A stretch of DNA of 64,000 nucleotides from JBBQVK01 sp038211735 (GTDB taxonomy: Bacteria > Patescibacteriota > Gracilibacteria > Absconditabacterales > Absconditicoccaceae): the NCBI GenBank assembly GCA_038211735.1, contig JBBQVK010000001.1, positions 1-64,000 of the forward strand, given 5' to 3'. Position 1 is the first letter of the stretch; the number at the start of each line of letters is the position of its first letter. The translations under genes were made by a program, and so were the position numbers. The notes under the pieces are model-generated. The model ran no database searches and had not been told where the DNA came from. It saw nothing but the letters and a program-made list of their open reading frames with translations. Below, piece by piece: positions 46,044-56,071 of the stretch.

Positions 46044-46466
46044 ATGTCATTGTCATCGATTACTGTGGACTCACAACTTATTGTTTATTTTTTGGTAGGA
46101 CTTCTGATCTTTTTTTGGATTTATAGTCTCTTATGGGTTGCAAAAGATATCTCACGAAGAACCAACTCTTTTGGATTACAATTGGTAAGTATATTGTTAG
46201 TTGTTTTTCTAACGCCCCTTATATGATTGCCAATTTATTTTTTGATCAGACCACCTATCGGTATTGCAAGGGGGAACTCTCTTCCTGCCGGTAATGATCA
46301 AATAGCATGTGCAAGCTGCGGGGAAATGAACTCTATGGAGTATACCTATTGTGTATTCTGTTCTGAAAAGCTAAAAGCTCCTTGTAAAGAATGCAAAAAA
46401 AATTATGCAATTTCGTATAGTTATTGTCCCTTCTGTGCGGCACCAAATATTCGTACGTTAGTATAA
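46044..46466 (+). CDS. Membrane protein with C-terminal zinc ribbons
   Basis: 140 residues. Two membrane segments (LIVYFLVGLLIFFWIYSLLW and LQLVSILLVVFLTPLIGLPI) are followed by a Cys-rich tail: CASCG...YCVFC and CKEC...YCPFC, the double zinc-ribbon pattern. The layout (phospholipase-D-nuclease-like N-terminal region plus ribbon) is common in uncharacterised bacterial membrane proteins. 25 nt after rel and 24 nt before the DUF4012-like gene. Confidence 0.7.
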
Positions 46467-46490
46467 AATGTTTAAAAACAATTTCGCCCC

Positions 46491-48005
46491 ATGCAGGATT
46501 TTTGATTTAAAGCTCCTTGACCATCCAAATGAGTCCAACGGAGTACGGTAACCTCACGACTTTTTGGAGCATTCTTGTTAGGGCTGCTCCCTTTTTTTTC
46601 ATTATTGTCAAAAGCTAGAGAGGTGATTATTTCGCCAAAACCGACTTCCTTACTTGAAAAATTAGACCAAGCAGGAGCGCTAGCAGCATGAGTAGATAAA
46701 GAACTTGGCCAGTTTTTGGTAAACGCAAAGACAATTCAACAAGCGATAAGTAAAAGTGAGCCGTTATTCCCTACGTATCGTGTACAGCTACAACAGATGC
46801 TGGCATTTATCCACGAAGGTGGAGCCTATCTGGATAAAAATACGTTGGGGGAATACTACGATCTACGAAGATTACTCCAAGGATTTAGCCAACACGAAGA
46901 TGATATTTTTTCATTGTTGGGTGAACAAAGAGAACAAACATATTTAATTATTTTGCAGAACACGGCAGAACGCAGACCAAATGGTGGTTTCTTCGGATCA
47001 TTTGGTATTTTAAAAATAAACAAAGGGAAGATTACCCATTTCGAAATAGTAGATAGTTACTTGCCAGATTATGATAGTCCTTGAACAAAGATTACAGGAC
47101 CTGCTCGAATGTTAAATTTCTTACCTGATCGTGATATTTATTTCGTTGGAGCAAACAAAATTGGTTTCACCTATTTTGATGGGGAGAATATTGCTACCCT
47201 GTATGAGAAATCATATCCTGGACAGAAAGTAGAAGGCGTCATTTTCCTTAGGACTGATATGTTCGAAGAGTTACTGCCATGATTTAGAAAGAAGTTGCGA
47301 GAGTGGCAGTTTACTAATGCTTGTGTCGACCTTATTAGATGAAGTGATGAATTTGGAAAGAAAGAGCTCTATCTCGATGAGTCTAATACATATTTTGAAG
47401 ATAATATGGAAACGTTGGCTATAGCAATTTTCAAACATCTGCCTGAACTTGTGAAGAAGAGATATATCAATATTTACCTTGCTGATGTGTCATGACCGTT
47501 CCATGGTCTATTGCGCCGTGGCAATCTCACTACGAGATTTGAAGAAAACTATATGTACTTCCGAGACAGTAATATCATCTTCAATAAGATAGATATGTTT
47601 GTAGATAAGATTATCCAGATTACTGATCCTCAAGGTAAACTCATCGTAGAAACTATGGACGATATTGTACCTACAGGCAAACTTGCTCCGGGTGACTACG
47701 AAGTCAAAATTTTTTATTCACTACATATCCCAGACTATTATCGCACCTTCATAAGATGATTGATTGAAAAATATGGGATTGTCCTAACTGAGAGGGAAGA
47801 ACACATTCTTGCTCTTCAGCCTGAATGGTCAACGAGAGGAGTTGTCTACTTCCCGCAAAATATATCAGTCACAGATTCTACAGGCGATTACTATCATTTC
47901 AGCACCTTTGAAACGCCGTTTGCCAACGCAGCCTACTATAAATCCAAAATGACGGAGAATAACGAACTCAATGAAATTACCTTCCATCTCCGTGTCGGCG
48001 AATAA
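46491..48005 (+). CDS. DUF4012-like membrane-anchored protein
   Basis: 504 residues. Basic N-terminus, one membrane segment (FGAFLLGLLPFFSLL) and a large outer region. The DUF4012 hallmark is present at LIILQNTAERRPNGGFFGSF followed by KGKITHFEIVDSY. In other bacteria such genes occur near glycan or pilus loci; the function is unknown. Six to eight TGA codons. Confidence 0.72.
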
Positions 48006-48060
48006 TTGGTTGAATTGCCAACATACATTGGTATAACAACCCAACGTTTCGTCAATGACT

Positions 48061-48141
48061 GGCAAGGTAGCTTCAGTTGGTTAGAGCAGGACGTCATGAA
48101 ATTACAGCTACTACACATGCACACCTTCCGCGTACTATTGC
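48061..48141 (+). repeat. Degenerate tRNA 5'-half repeat, unit 1
   Basis: 81 nt. Contains a variant acceptor 5' strand and D arm (CAGTTGGTTAGAGCAGGACGT) and then 38-40 nt of unrelated spacer ending CTTCCGCGTACTATTGC. No anticodon stem, T arm or 3' acceptor strand follows, so it cannot be a functional tRNA. Confidence 0.75.
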
Positions 48142-48220
48142 GGGCAACTAGCTCAGTTGGTTAGAGCAGGACGTTATAAAACCACAACTACTACACATCA
48201 CACCTTCCGCGTACTATTGC
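48142..48220 (+). repeat. Degenerate tRNA 5'-half repeat, unit 2
   Basis: 79 nt. GGGCAACTAGCTCAGTTGGT is identical to the 5' end of the intact tRNA-Lys directly downstream, then it breaks off after the D arm and continues with the same spacer as unit 1. Units 1 and 2 differ by a few substitutions and small indels. Confidence 0.8.
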
Positions 48221-48294
48221 GGGCAACTAGCTCAGTTGGTTAGAGCAGGGGCCTCTTAAGCCCAAGGTCCCGGGTTCGAATCCCGGGTTGCCTA
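48221..48294 (+). tRNA. tRNA-Lys (anticodon CTT)
   Basis: 74 nt cloverleaf: acceptor GGGCAAC/GTTGCCT (G-U at the end), D arm GCTC/GAGC, anticodon stem GGGGC/GCCCA around CTCTTAA (T33, CTT, A37), variable AGGTC, T arm CCGGG TTCGAAT CCCGG, discriminator A. CCA is not encoded. The outer anticodon-stem pair 27-43 is G-A. A terminator follows at 48324. The anticodon CTT reads AAG Lys codons. Confidence 0.92.
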
Positions 48295-48323
48295 GAAACC
48301 CCATACAACTTAGAAAAAGAAAC

Positions 48324-48348
48324 CTGCATACCGATGCAGATTTTTTTT
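48324..48348 (+). terminator. Rho-independent terminator of the tRNA unit
   Basis: CTGCAT / ATGCAG stem with an ACCG loop, then eight T. Confidence 0.8.
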
Positions 48349-48385
48349 ATCTGAAAATTCACTCTTTAGTTTATACACCCTACGA

Positions 48386-48413
48386 TTGACTTCTTACAAG
48401 AATCCACTATAGA
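48386..48413 (+). promoter_or_regulatory. Promoter of the candidate small RNA
   Basis: TTGACT (48386-48391), 16-nt spacer, TATAGA (48408-48413), identical hexamers and spacer to the promoter at 224. No start codon with a long frame follows. Confidence 0.55.
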
Positions 48414-48419
48414 TATTGC

Positions 48420-48545
48420 GATTAAAGTTTATGACTCCCAGCTAAAAAGTTAGCTGGCCCCAAGTTGGTTTCTCAAAGTTTTAGAATTTGGGCAAGTTCG
48501 AACTTTAATAACTAGGTGTTGTTCCTCAGCGCCTAGTTTTTTTTT
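48420..48545 (+). ncRNA. Candidate structured small RNA
   Basis: About 125 nt between its own promoter and terminator with no coding potential. It starts with a perfect 8-bp hairpin (CCAGCTAA / TTAGCTGG, 48438-48457), then a possible CCCAA / TTGGG closing pair around a loop region, then the palindrome AAGTTCGAACTT (48494-48505), and ends in the terminator hairpin. The TTCGAAC string recalls a tRNA T loop, but no cloverleaf can be built. Class unknown; the boundaries are estimates from promoter and terminator positions. Confidence 0.45.
48511..48545 (+). terminator. Terminator of the candidate small RNA
   Basis: ACTAGGTGT pairs with GCGCCTAGT (two G-U pairs) around a 9-nt loop, then nine T. 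Confidence 0.85.
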
Positions 48546-48606
48546 GTGAAAAATCTAGTTGTGTACAATCAAATAGTTTTTAGCAAATTATCTATTCTCA
48601 CGTTCT

Positions 48607-49653
48607 TTACTCAAACAACCACGCCACTTGCTCTTTATCAATTCTTCCATCTGCGATTAATCTTTTCGCATATTCTGTATGAGAGATCATACCACGTTGA
48701 CGGGAGGTTTCGATGATTGAGTCGATTTGTTTACCTGATTCTTTACGGATGTTGTTTGCAACTGCGGTCGTATTGAGCATGAGTTCATATAACCCAACCC
48801 TGCTTTTCCCATCAATCGTTTGCAATAAGAATTGAGATTGCACTCCTAGTAAACTCGCAGATATTCTATCTTTGACACTATCTTGAATCTCTGGAGGGAA
48901 GAAAGATATAAGTCTATAGACAGTATTAGACGCAGATCTCGTGTGCAAGGTACTGAAAACGAGATGCCCTGTTTCAGCTAGATCGATTGCGGCCTCAGCT
49001 GTTTCTGGATCACGGATTTCTCCTACGAAGATAATATTTGGGTCCTGACGCATTGCAGATTTCATAGCAGCAGGGAAAGACAACGTATCTGAACCAAGTT
49101 CTCTCTGAGAGATAAGTGATTGTTTGCGTTCAAAGATAAATTCGATAGGATCTTCAATCGTTACAATATGTTCTTTCCTGGTTGCATTAATATAGTCGAT
49201 CATGGCAATCAACGAAGTAGTTTTACCAGATCCTGTTGGTCAGGTTACAAGGAAGAGTCCAGTTTTTTGATGCAAAATATGTTCTTTGACTGCGTTCGCG
49301 ATATCATCATACATAATAGTTTCCAAAGGAAGAGGCTTATAAGAAATTTTTCTCATTGCCACTGCTAGTTTTTCCAATGTGTAGTATGCATTAATTCTAT
49401 ACGGGACACCGTTGGTAGAATAGAAGTTGAAATCTATCTCTCTATTTGCATCAAGTTTTGCACGCCCATCTGGATGGCTAGCGAGCAGTTGATTCACATA
49501 CTCTTCCATCTCAGTAGTAGTAACTTTCGGTTTTTCTTCCAGGAAAATAATTTCACCTACTTTCCTATAAGTAATATACTCACCTGTACACAGATGCACG
49601 TCTGAGATAGCTTTATCTTCTTCAAATTGTGCTAACAGCAAATTGATATCCAT
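48607..49653 (-). CDS. pilT: Type IV pilus retraction ATPase PilT
   Basis: 348 residues from ATG 49653 (MDINLLLAQ matches the family start; the frame extends to 49704). Walker A GPTGSGKTT at 138-146, its preceding Gly by TGA, Asp box EDPIEFIF, Walker B IIFVGEIRDPETA, and the His box TGHLVFSTLHTRSA. PilT retracts type IV pili, used for twitching and DNA uptake. It is alone: no pilus genes are adjacent. Confidence 0.94.
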
Positions 49654-49802
49654 AGAACCATTTTTTGAATAAATAGAACCATATAAGTATAGTGGTAGAG
49701 TCAAAAATATGCAAAAATAGCCTCCAAATTCTACCTAGGAAGTTATATTGACAGTCTTGTGTAAATCATTAAATATAGTTATATTTATATGAAATTACCT
49801 CT

Positions 49803-50945
49803 ATGAGCCTTCAAACTTCAAAAAACACAGAGCGTTCTCTATCTAGCGTTACTGACAATATCAGTGGAAATAAAACGGTTAGTAATGATATTGCTGACAA
49901 TATTCTAGAACTATTGAATAAAGAAAATGATAAAAAAAACTCTATTTTTGTAGATTTTCCTGAGATTAGTATGCCAGAACTACGACAATCTAAAGGGTTT
50001 ATAGATAATTTCTTTAGCGCATGCACAGCCCTGACAAGTAATTTTAGTAATATCCATGTTACCTCAGATCAACCATTAAAGAACGTAATGGCAATTGATC
50101 CTACTCTTTCTCAATCATGGCAAGGTGAATATCAACAAATAGCATTAGTGAAATACCTTAGAAGTTATGCCGCTAGTTTTTTAGGGTCAAGAAGTAAGAT
50201 TGTCGATGCAAAACTTTCGTTGTTAGAAAAACGGAAGATATGGAAAACAGAATGAGCAGGGAAAGCATTGTATAATCGTAAAGGGAAACTTATTAAACCA
50301 AAAGCAGTTTCGATATCCTCTAAAAAGCAAGCTACATCTAAAGTAATGAAAGGGAAAATCCCATTACCTTCAAAAGTAAAGGTAGTGAAACCGTTTATAA
50401 AAGTAAAGAAAAACTCATATGCGCGCAATAGAATAGTTTTAATAGGCAATAAACAATTAAATACTCCCAAACGTCTTACTTGAAAAGACCATCCGAAGAA
50501 AAGTAAGTTGTGAGTTGAGCCACAACCACTAGGCCCTGTACCACTTCCTCGTGAGAATCTCCTTCCGGATCCTCCTCAGAGGGGCATTACACAATTAGCA
50601 CATCTACAGCCAAACAACCTTATAGGTTCATATCAAGATTATTATGAAAATAAGTTTAGAGAGTTTTTTAAAAAATTACAACAAACTGCCCCTGTCACTT
50701 ATGCCAAAGAAATAAATCCTGAGATCGATTCATTCTTGAAAAATTTCTACGAATTGTATCAAGAATTGATTTTCATTTCAGAGAAAAAGATGATTTATTC
50801 AGGAGACGTAAATCAATTAGAGTATGATTTCTTAATATGTTTGAAACAAAAAAATAGAATCTATGAAGAAGTATGGGAAAAGTTACATAACTTCGACTAT
50901 ACAAGGTTTAGATTTAAAATTTCTCCTTGTCTAAAAAGGAGGTAA
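49803..50945 (+). CDS. Basic protein with Pro/Lys-rich middle, unknown function
   Basis: 380 residues, no signal peptide or membrane segment. A polar, Asn/Ser-rich N-terminal third, a Lys-rich middle (KGKLIKPKAVSISSKKQATS, then KGKIPLPSKVKVVKPFIKVKK), a Pro-rich linker (EPQPLGPVPLPRENLLPDPP) and a helical C-terminal domain (KFREFFKKLQQT, FLKNFYELYQELIFI). Only three or four TGA, one in each third. A TTGACA is seen 55 nt upstream. No family recognised; the composition suggests DNA or polyanion binding. Convergent with murD, 14 nt apart. Confidence 0.6.
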
Positions 50946-50959
50946 TATCCAACTTCTTA

Positions 50960-52297
50960 TTATGAGCCCGACTCTCTAACCGCGGTTTTGAACTGTGTCC
51001 CTTTCTCTTTAAACCCACTTCGCAAGCTGAAACTGGGAGAACCACAAGATAGTAACACCACTTTTCACGGCTCTGTATGTTTGTAAGCAAACGCAACCGC
51101 TTCTTGCATAGAGCGTGTTTCATATATGGTAAATTTTTTGGAATCAAGTAATGGTTTAATTCTCACTCCAGTGTCTGGGAAGAGTACAACATTTGGTACT
51201 TCATATTTTTCTAGTGTGGCAACAAGTTCTTCAAATTGGTACTCTCATTCACTGCCTCACAAAAGAATCGTCCCCAACTGGGATCAAAATGTTTCAATTG
51301 CTGCAATGGTAGCCTGTGGCGTAGTCGCAATAGCATCATTGAACCATAGGATATCTTTGTATGTACCTACATATTCAATTCTATGTTCCAATCACGTAAA
51401 CGTAGCAAGTGCGTCTTCTGCACATGAGTAATTGATCTGCAATATATCGCAAACACCTAAAAGTGCGCAGGCATTATATCTATTATGAACTCATAGAATT
51501 TTCATCTCACTATCCGTAAATGCTGGTATACCATTTTTTCTGAAGTATCCTTCAGCAAATGTGTACGTTCACTCCTTGCCGAACCACACGATCTCTTTTC
51601 ATGTCGTTGCTTGTATAAATACTGGGTGGTTTGCTGCTGCCTCTTGGAGTTGAGATCACACTAATAGATGATCTGCATGAGCTAACAAGCTGAATTTTGC
51701 AGCTATATACGGCTCATATCCACCATGCTCCTTGGTGTGAGTAGCGTTCAATGTGGTAAAGATCGCTATGTCTACATGATACTCTCCCAATGCGTCAATC
51801 ATAAAGCTTGAAAGTTCATAGACTACTAGGTCAGGAGGATTCGAAAAATCAATCTCATCCAGGACAGGTTTTCCTACGTTACCTACCAACATGCTTTTTT
51901 TACCAGCAGCGAGTAACATCTCCTGCAGCAAGCTCACCGTAGTTGATTTTCCTTTGGTACCTGTGACACCAATGACTTGCCCTGTATAGGTATCGAAAAA
52001 ATACTGCGTCTGTGAAGTAAAACGAGATCGGTTTATATCGGTACGACCCGTCTCTTGTTCGATCATATATTTTGTAAGACCAGGTGTTTTGAAAATAATA
52101 TCATACTCATCAAGCGTAGTTAGATAATCTTCTCCAGTAAATTGCTTCAAAGAAGAGTTGCCTTCAATTGGCTTTTTATCTAGTAATGTAATGTCAGTAT
52201 CTGCAACTCATTGACGACGCAAAAACTCCAAGGTTGATTGCCCTTCAAGCCCAAATCACAATATCGCTATCTGTTTACCTGTAAACTCCTTGACCAT
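50960..52297 (-). CDS. murD: UDP-N-acetylmuramoylalanine--D-glutamate ligase
   Basis: 445 residues. Adds D-Glu to UDP-MurNAc-Ala in peptidoglycan synthesis. N-terminal nucleotide-type fold IAILGFGLEGQSTLEFLRR, ATP-binding GVTGTKGKSTTVSLL, LVVYELSSFMID, TTLNATHTKEHGG and the C-terminal NDAIATTPQATIAAI and LLGGSEGEYQFEELV. TGA codes Gly in ILGFG. Together with murI on the other strand, the glutamate branch of wall synthesis is present. Confidence 0.92.
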
Positions 52298-52356
52298 TCA
52301 ACGCAAATAAATAAACACAGATGTATACTATATTTTTCATCACATAGTGCAATCTC

Positions 52357-53142
52357 ATGATTTGAGTATTTGACAGTGGATTAGGCGGAATTCAAACACT
52401 GCGTTATCTTGTCGATGAGTTTCCTCAGTACACCTATTGCTATCTAGGAGATACGGCATGACTTCCCTATGGCCCAAAAGATCCACAGTGGATTCATGAT
52501 CGTACGTTTGCGTGTTGTGAACGATTGTTTGATCAAGGGTGTCATCTGGTAATTTTAGCGTGCAATAGTGCATCTACCTATGCAATCAGATCACGACAAG
52601 ATACATATCCTGAGAAAAAAATGCTTTCCGTTACCGTGCCAGGAGTAGAAGCAGTGGTGGATAGAGGAGTACATCATGTTGGTATTCTTGGCACGAAGGC
52701 AACAGTTGAAAGCAATCTTTACCCAAGTTTTTTTGCGAGACGCTTTCCGAACTACATAGTAACGATGGAGCAGGTGATAGGAGGGAATCTAGTAACACTC
52801 ATCGAACAAGGAGCAACCACACAAGAGATAGATGAAGAGTGCAAAAAAGTATGCAGTCAGTTTAGTGATCAGATTGAAGCGTTAATCTTAGGATGTACTC
52901 ACTATCCAATTATACTTTCTTCAATTAAAAAAAATCTCCCAGAAGGAGTTTTTATTATAGACCCAGCAAAAGAAGCAGCTCATTCGTTATCTAGATATTT
53001 AGTGAATCATCCTGAAGTCGAAACAAAGTTGGATCGTGGAGGGAGTGTGTTTTTCAACGTTAGTAAGGATCTTGCCTCCTTCCATAGTGTAGGAAGCATC
53101 ATACGATGAGAATCATTTTCAACGCAAGTAGTAGAGATCTAA
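52357..53142 (+). CDS. murI: Glutamate racemase
   Basis: 261 residues. Makes D-glutamate for peptidoglycan. Motifs: GVFDSGLGGIQTL at the start, YLGDTAGLPYG (usually an Arg or Asn where this has TGA-Gly), the first catalytic Cys in ILACNSASTYAIR and the second in LILGCTHYPII. Starts only 60 nt from the divergent murD, so the two may share a regulatory region. Length is normal. Confidence 0.93.
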
Positions 53143-53151
53143 GCTAGTAAA

Positions 53152-53331
53152 TTAACCGTTTGCTTGTTCATGTAGCAAATCGTTTAGTTCGCTTACTTGA
53201 TGCCAAAGATCACCATTTTCTAGCATCACCTTGATCTTGTGCTTTGCACTGTCGGTGAGTTTGCCAGACTTGTACGCTGTAATTAATCTCTCTTTTTGTT
53301 GTTGTTCTGTTGAGAGTTTGTTTATGTTCAT
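53152..53331 (-). CDS. Small helical protein, unknown function
   Basis: 59 residues from ATG 53331 to TAA 53152-53154. MNINKLSTEQQQKERLITAY is followed by KSGKLTDSAKHKIKVMLENG and an amphipathic end. Composition and codon usage look coding and no TGA is present. Convergent with murI (10 nt). No function known. Confidence 0.5.
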   Translation of the reverse strand: MNINKLSTEQQQKERLITAYKSGKLTDSAKHKIKVMLENGDLWHQVSELNDLLHEQANG

Positions 53332-53431
53332 GGAGCAAGAAGATGTTATTGATAAAACATCCGTTCTTTACCATACCATAACTATACCCTGAGATATAAT
53401 TGCTGTCAAAAAACAATGCTTTACAAATCTT

Positions 53432-53884
53432 CTAATAATGGTATGATTTGCCTGTGAGTAGAGTAGAAACTCTGTAAATCTGTTCCAATAAGACAAGTTT
53501 AGCCAATCCATGAGGCATCGTATGGTTTCCCAAAGAAAGCTTACCGTCTACTGATGCATCCAACTGGGGTTCGTCTAATCCATAGGGTCCTCCAATTACA
53601 AACGACAATGTAGGATGCTTTTGAAAAATTATGTTGAGTTCTTGCGTGGTAAAAAGTTTTCCTTCTTTGCTCAGTAGAACAACGGTCCTTCCTTTATTCT
53701 TTTCTTGAGTAATCTTCGCTAGTAGTAGTTCCGTCTCTTTTTTTATGATTTGTATTTGTGTACCATTTTTTACAGGTTTAATATCTATAAGTTCGACTGT
53801 TTTACCTAATCTTTTGCTATATTCTGCAATTGCGGAGCCAAAATGCTTATCCGAATCAGAAATAGATAAAATGCGTATATTCAT
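53432..53884 (-). CDS. rlmH: 23S rRNA (pseudouridine1915-N3)-methyltransferase RlmH
   Basis: 150 residues from ATG 53884. SPOUT fold with the deep-knot signature: VVLLSKEGKLFTTQEL, LSFVIGGPYGLDEP (SAM knot), LSLGNHTMPHGLAKLVLLEQIYR and the conserved end GKSYHY. It methylates pseudouridine 1915 in helix 69. No TGA within it. Confidence 0.9.
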   Translation of the reverse strand: MNIRILSISDSDKHFGSAIAEYSKRLGKTVELIDIKPVKNGTQIQIIKKETELLLAKITQEKNKGRTVVLLSKEGKLFTTQELNIIFQKHPTLSFVIGGPYGLDEPQLDASVDGKLSLGNHTMPHGLAKLVLLEQIYRVSTLLTGKSYHY

Positions 53885-53949
53885 GTTTAGTTTCAGTAGT
53901 AAATCACTATAAACACTTATAAAATCAATTTTACCAGAGTTTGTACTAA

Positions 53950-54066
53950 ATGCAATTAGAAGCACAGGTGTATAAGATATTAATATCGTCCAATGAAAAC
54001 AACCTCTCGCCAGAAGTAAAGACAGGACAGGATCTTTTTGATGAGATTGTAAGTAAATGTATTTAA
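53950..54066 (+). CDS. Possible small ORF upstream of obg
   Basis: 38 residues from ATG 53950 to TAA 54064-54066 (MQLEAQVYKILISSNENNLS and on). It overlaps no other gene and ends 18 nt before obg, but it lacks a clear ribosome-binding site and any recognisable homology. Confidence 0.3.
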   Translation: MQLEAQVYKILISSNENNLSPEVKTGQDLFDEIVSKCI

Positions 54067-54084
54067 CGATAGGTAAATAATGTT

Positions 54085-55593
54085 ATGAAATTCTTTGACC
54101 AAGTCACCATCACTATCCAATCATGAAAGTGAGGTGATGGTAGTGTCGCGTGAAGGCGTGAAGCGAAAATACCACGAGGTGGTCCTGCTGGAGGTGATGG
54201 AGGGAAAGGAGGCTCTATCATTTTCCGCGCATGCAAAGATGAATGGACACTTATGCCCTATAGATATAAGAAACTATTCACTGCAAAGCCTGGCAATCCT
54301 GGTATGTCAAAGGATAAGTATGGTTCAGATGCAGAAGACATTGAATTGCTTGTACCTATTGGCACTCTTCTCAAGGATGCTATCACAGGGAAAGTTCTCG
54401 CCCATCTGTATGAAGACGATCAAACACGAGTAGGAGCGAAGTGAGGGAAAGGAGGAATTGGAAACATCCATTTCAAAAATTCTCACAATCAATTTCCTAC
54501 GATGGCTTTGTATGGCGAGCCTGGGAAGAAAAAAGAGCTCTTGTTAGAATTGCAACTCCTAGCAGATGTTGCTTTGATAGGAACACCTAGCGTAGGAAAG
54601 TCTACTCTAATTAATGCTGTTTCTGGCGTAAAAGCAAAGACTGCGGAGTATCATTTTACTACGCTTGTACCAAATATTTGAGTAGTCGAACATAAATGAA
54701 GTAGCTTTACTATGATTGATGTTCCAGGATTGATAGAGGGTGCATGATCTTGAAAAGGTTTATGAAACGAATTTCTCAGACATATTCTAAAAGCGCGTGT
54801 ATTTCTAATTTTCATTGACGCTACCAAGGATATCCCTGGCATGTCAGAGCCAGGACTACTGTTGGATGAGATCATGACTTACGTCGAACAAAGGCTTGTA
54901 GGATCACACGAGCGAGGGCAAGCGATTGATTCTATCCACCAAGAGTTGCTCTTGGAAAACGATAAGCTACGATATCGCGTAAGCACCACTATCGATAAAA
55001 AACCTATTATTCTTCTTCAGAAAGCGCTCTTCTTTGTAGTAAATAAAATCGATACCTTGCCAGATGCAGAGATACGTGGAGAGTTCTCCCAACTTCTACA
55101 ATCTCATATAGAAACGTATGTCAAAAAATACATTCCCAGCCCTACATTGGACCTTTCTAAACACTCTATCTTTATCTCTGCGTTGACTAGAGAAGGCGTT
55201 GATCAGCTGTTAGATACACTAATCAGTATGTTACAAGATACGAATTTCCGTACAATTGGCGATCAGGAAATAGTTGCTCCAGAAAGTGAGTTGATGACGC
55301 CTTCAGTAACAAATGTTTCTGCAGAAGAAATCGCAACGCTCTTAGAACACTGATATATCCAAGAGAAACAAGCAACCAAAGTCCAAGTACGGAACGTAAT
55401 CCATCCTGAAATATCTTTTCTTACTTCTGTACTCCCACGGTGAAATGAAGAAGCACAAATGCGATATCGGGAGACATTAGGTAATGAGTGACATCTCAAA
55501 CGGCTTACAAAAGCAGGTGCAAAAAAATGAGATATTCTTAAAATAGTTTCTGTCTATCCATGACAAGAGACCAAATATATTTTACGAGATTAA
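54085..55593 (+). CDS. obg: GTPase Obg
   Basis: 502 residues. Ribosome-assembly and stress GTPase. The N-terminal Obg domain has its Gly-rich sheet (QSGKGGDGSVAGRREAKIP, then RGGPAGGDGGKGGSI), four of these Gly encoded by TGA. G domain: P-loop GTPSVGKST at 166-174, G2 Thr in AEYHFTTLVPN, G3 DVPGLIEGA, G4 NKID. A helical insertion follows G3 (MTYVEQRLVGSHERG). C-terminal OCT-like domain from about 420 to the end. The P-loop lacks the usual asparagine variants but is intact. Confidence 0.94.
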
Positions 55594-55608
55594 TTGTATC
55601 AAGCCGCA

Positions 55609-56043
55609 ATGGCGAATATGAGATATCATAAATTTCTTAGACATAGTGCATATCGAAGATATGGAATTTTTATCGTTTCTATTTTTTTTAGTCTATATAG
55701 CATCCAAGTCTATGTAAATAACTTAGGTATCGACGAACAGATTACTCAGGTAAAAAAAGATATCGTTAATCTAGAAGAAGAGAACGCGTTTATGGATAAG
55801 TTCTACAAAGGATATCTACAATCTGAATATGCTTCTTTTTTCCTTGGTCATGAGAATGGGACCATTTATCCAGAAGAAAAGATTGTGAGATTGTCTTATC
55901 AGAATGAATTAGACAAGGGAGAATCTTTGCTTCCGGAGATTGCAGAAAAAGCTCCAATTACCATTTCAACCCCGCAAGAAGCACGAAATCACTTTATCCA
56001 GACAAAACTCACATTTTTACAAAGGCGAGGACTTATCAAATAG
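55609..56043 (+). CDS. DivIC/FtsB-like septum-formation protein
   Basis: 144 residues from ATG 55609 (TTG 55594 and ATG 55618 are alternatives). A basic N-terminus, one membrane segment (YGIFIVSIFFSLYSIQVYV) and an adjacent coiled coil (DEQITQVKKDIVNLEEEN) followed by a short outer domain. This is the organisation of FtsB/DivIC, which link division enzymes at the septum. Assignment rests on layout only. Confidence 0.55.
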   Translation: MANMRYHKFLRHSAYRRYGIFIVSIFFSLYSIQVYVNNLGIDEQITQVKKDIVNLEEENAFMDKFYKGYLQSEYASFFLGHENGTIYPEEKIVRLSYQNELDKGESLLPEIAEKAPITISTPQEARNHFIQTKLTFLQRRGLIK

Positions 56044-56071
56044 TGTGTTCTACTCAACAGGCGATATGCTA

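Noticed and set aside
48061..48241. Possible CRISPR-like repeat array
   Set aside because: Only three units, 79-81 nt each with no variable spacers, and the repeats are parts of tRNA-Lys.
48476..48510. Possible second tRNA around TTCGAAC
   Set aside because: The T stem does not pair beyond three bases and no acceptor, D or anticodon arms can be drawn; the string is an inverted repeat of its own.
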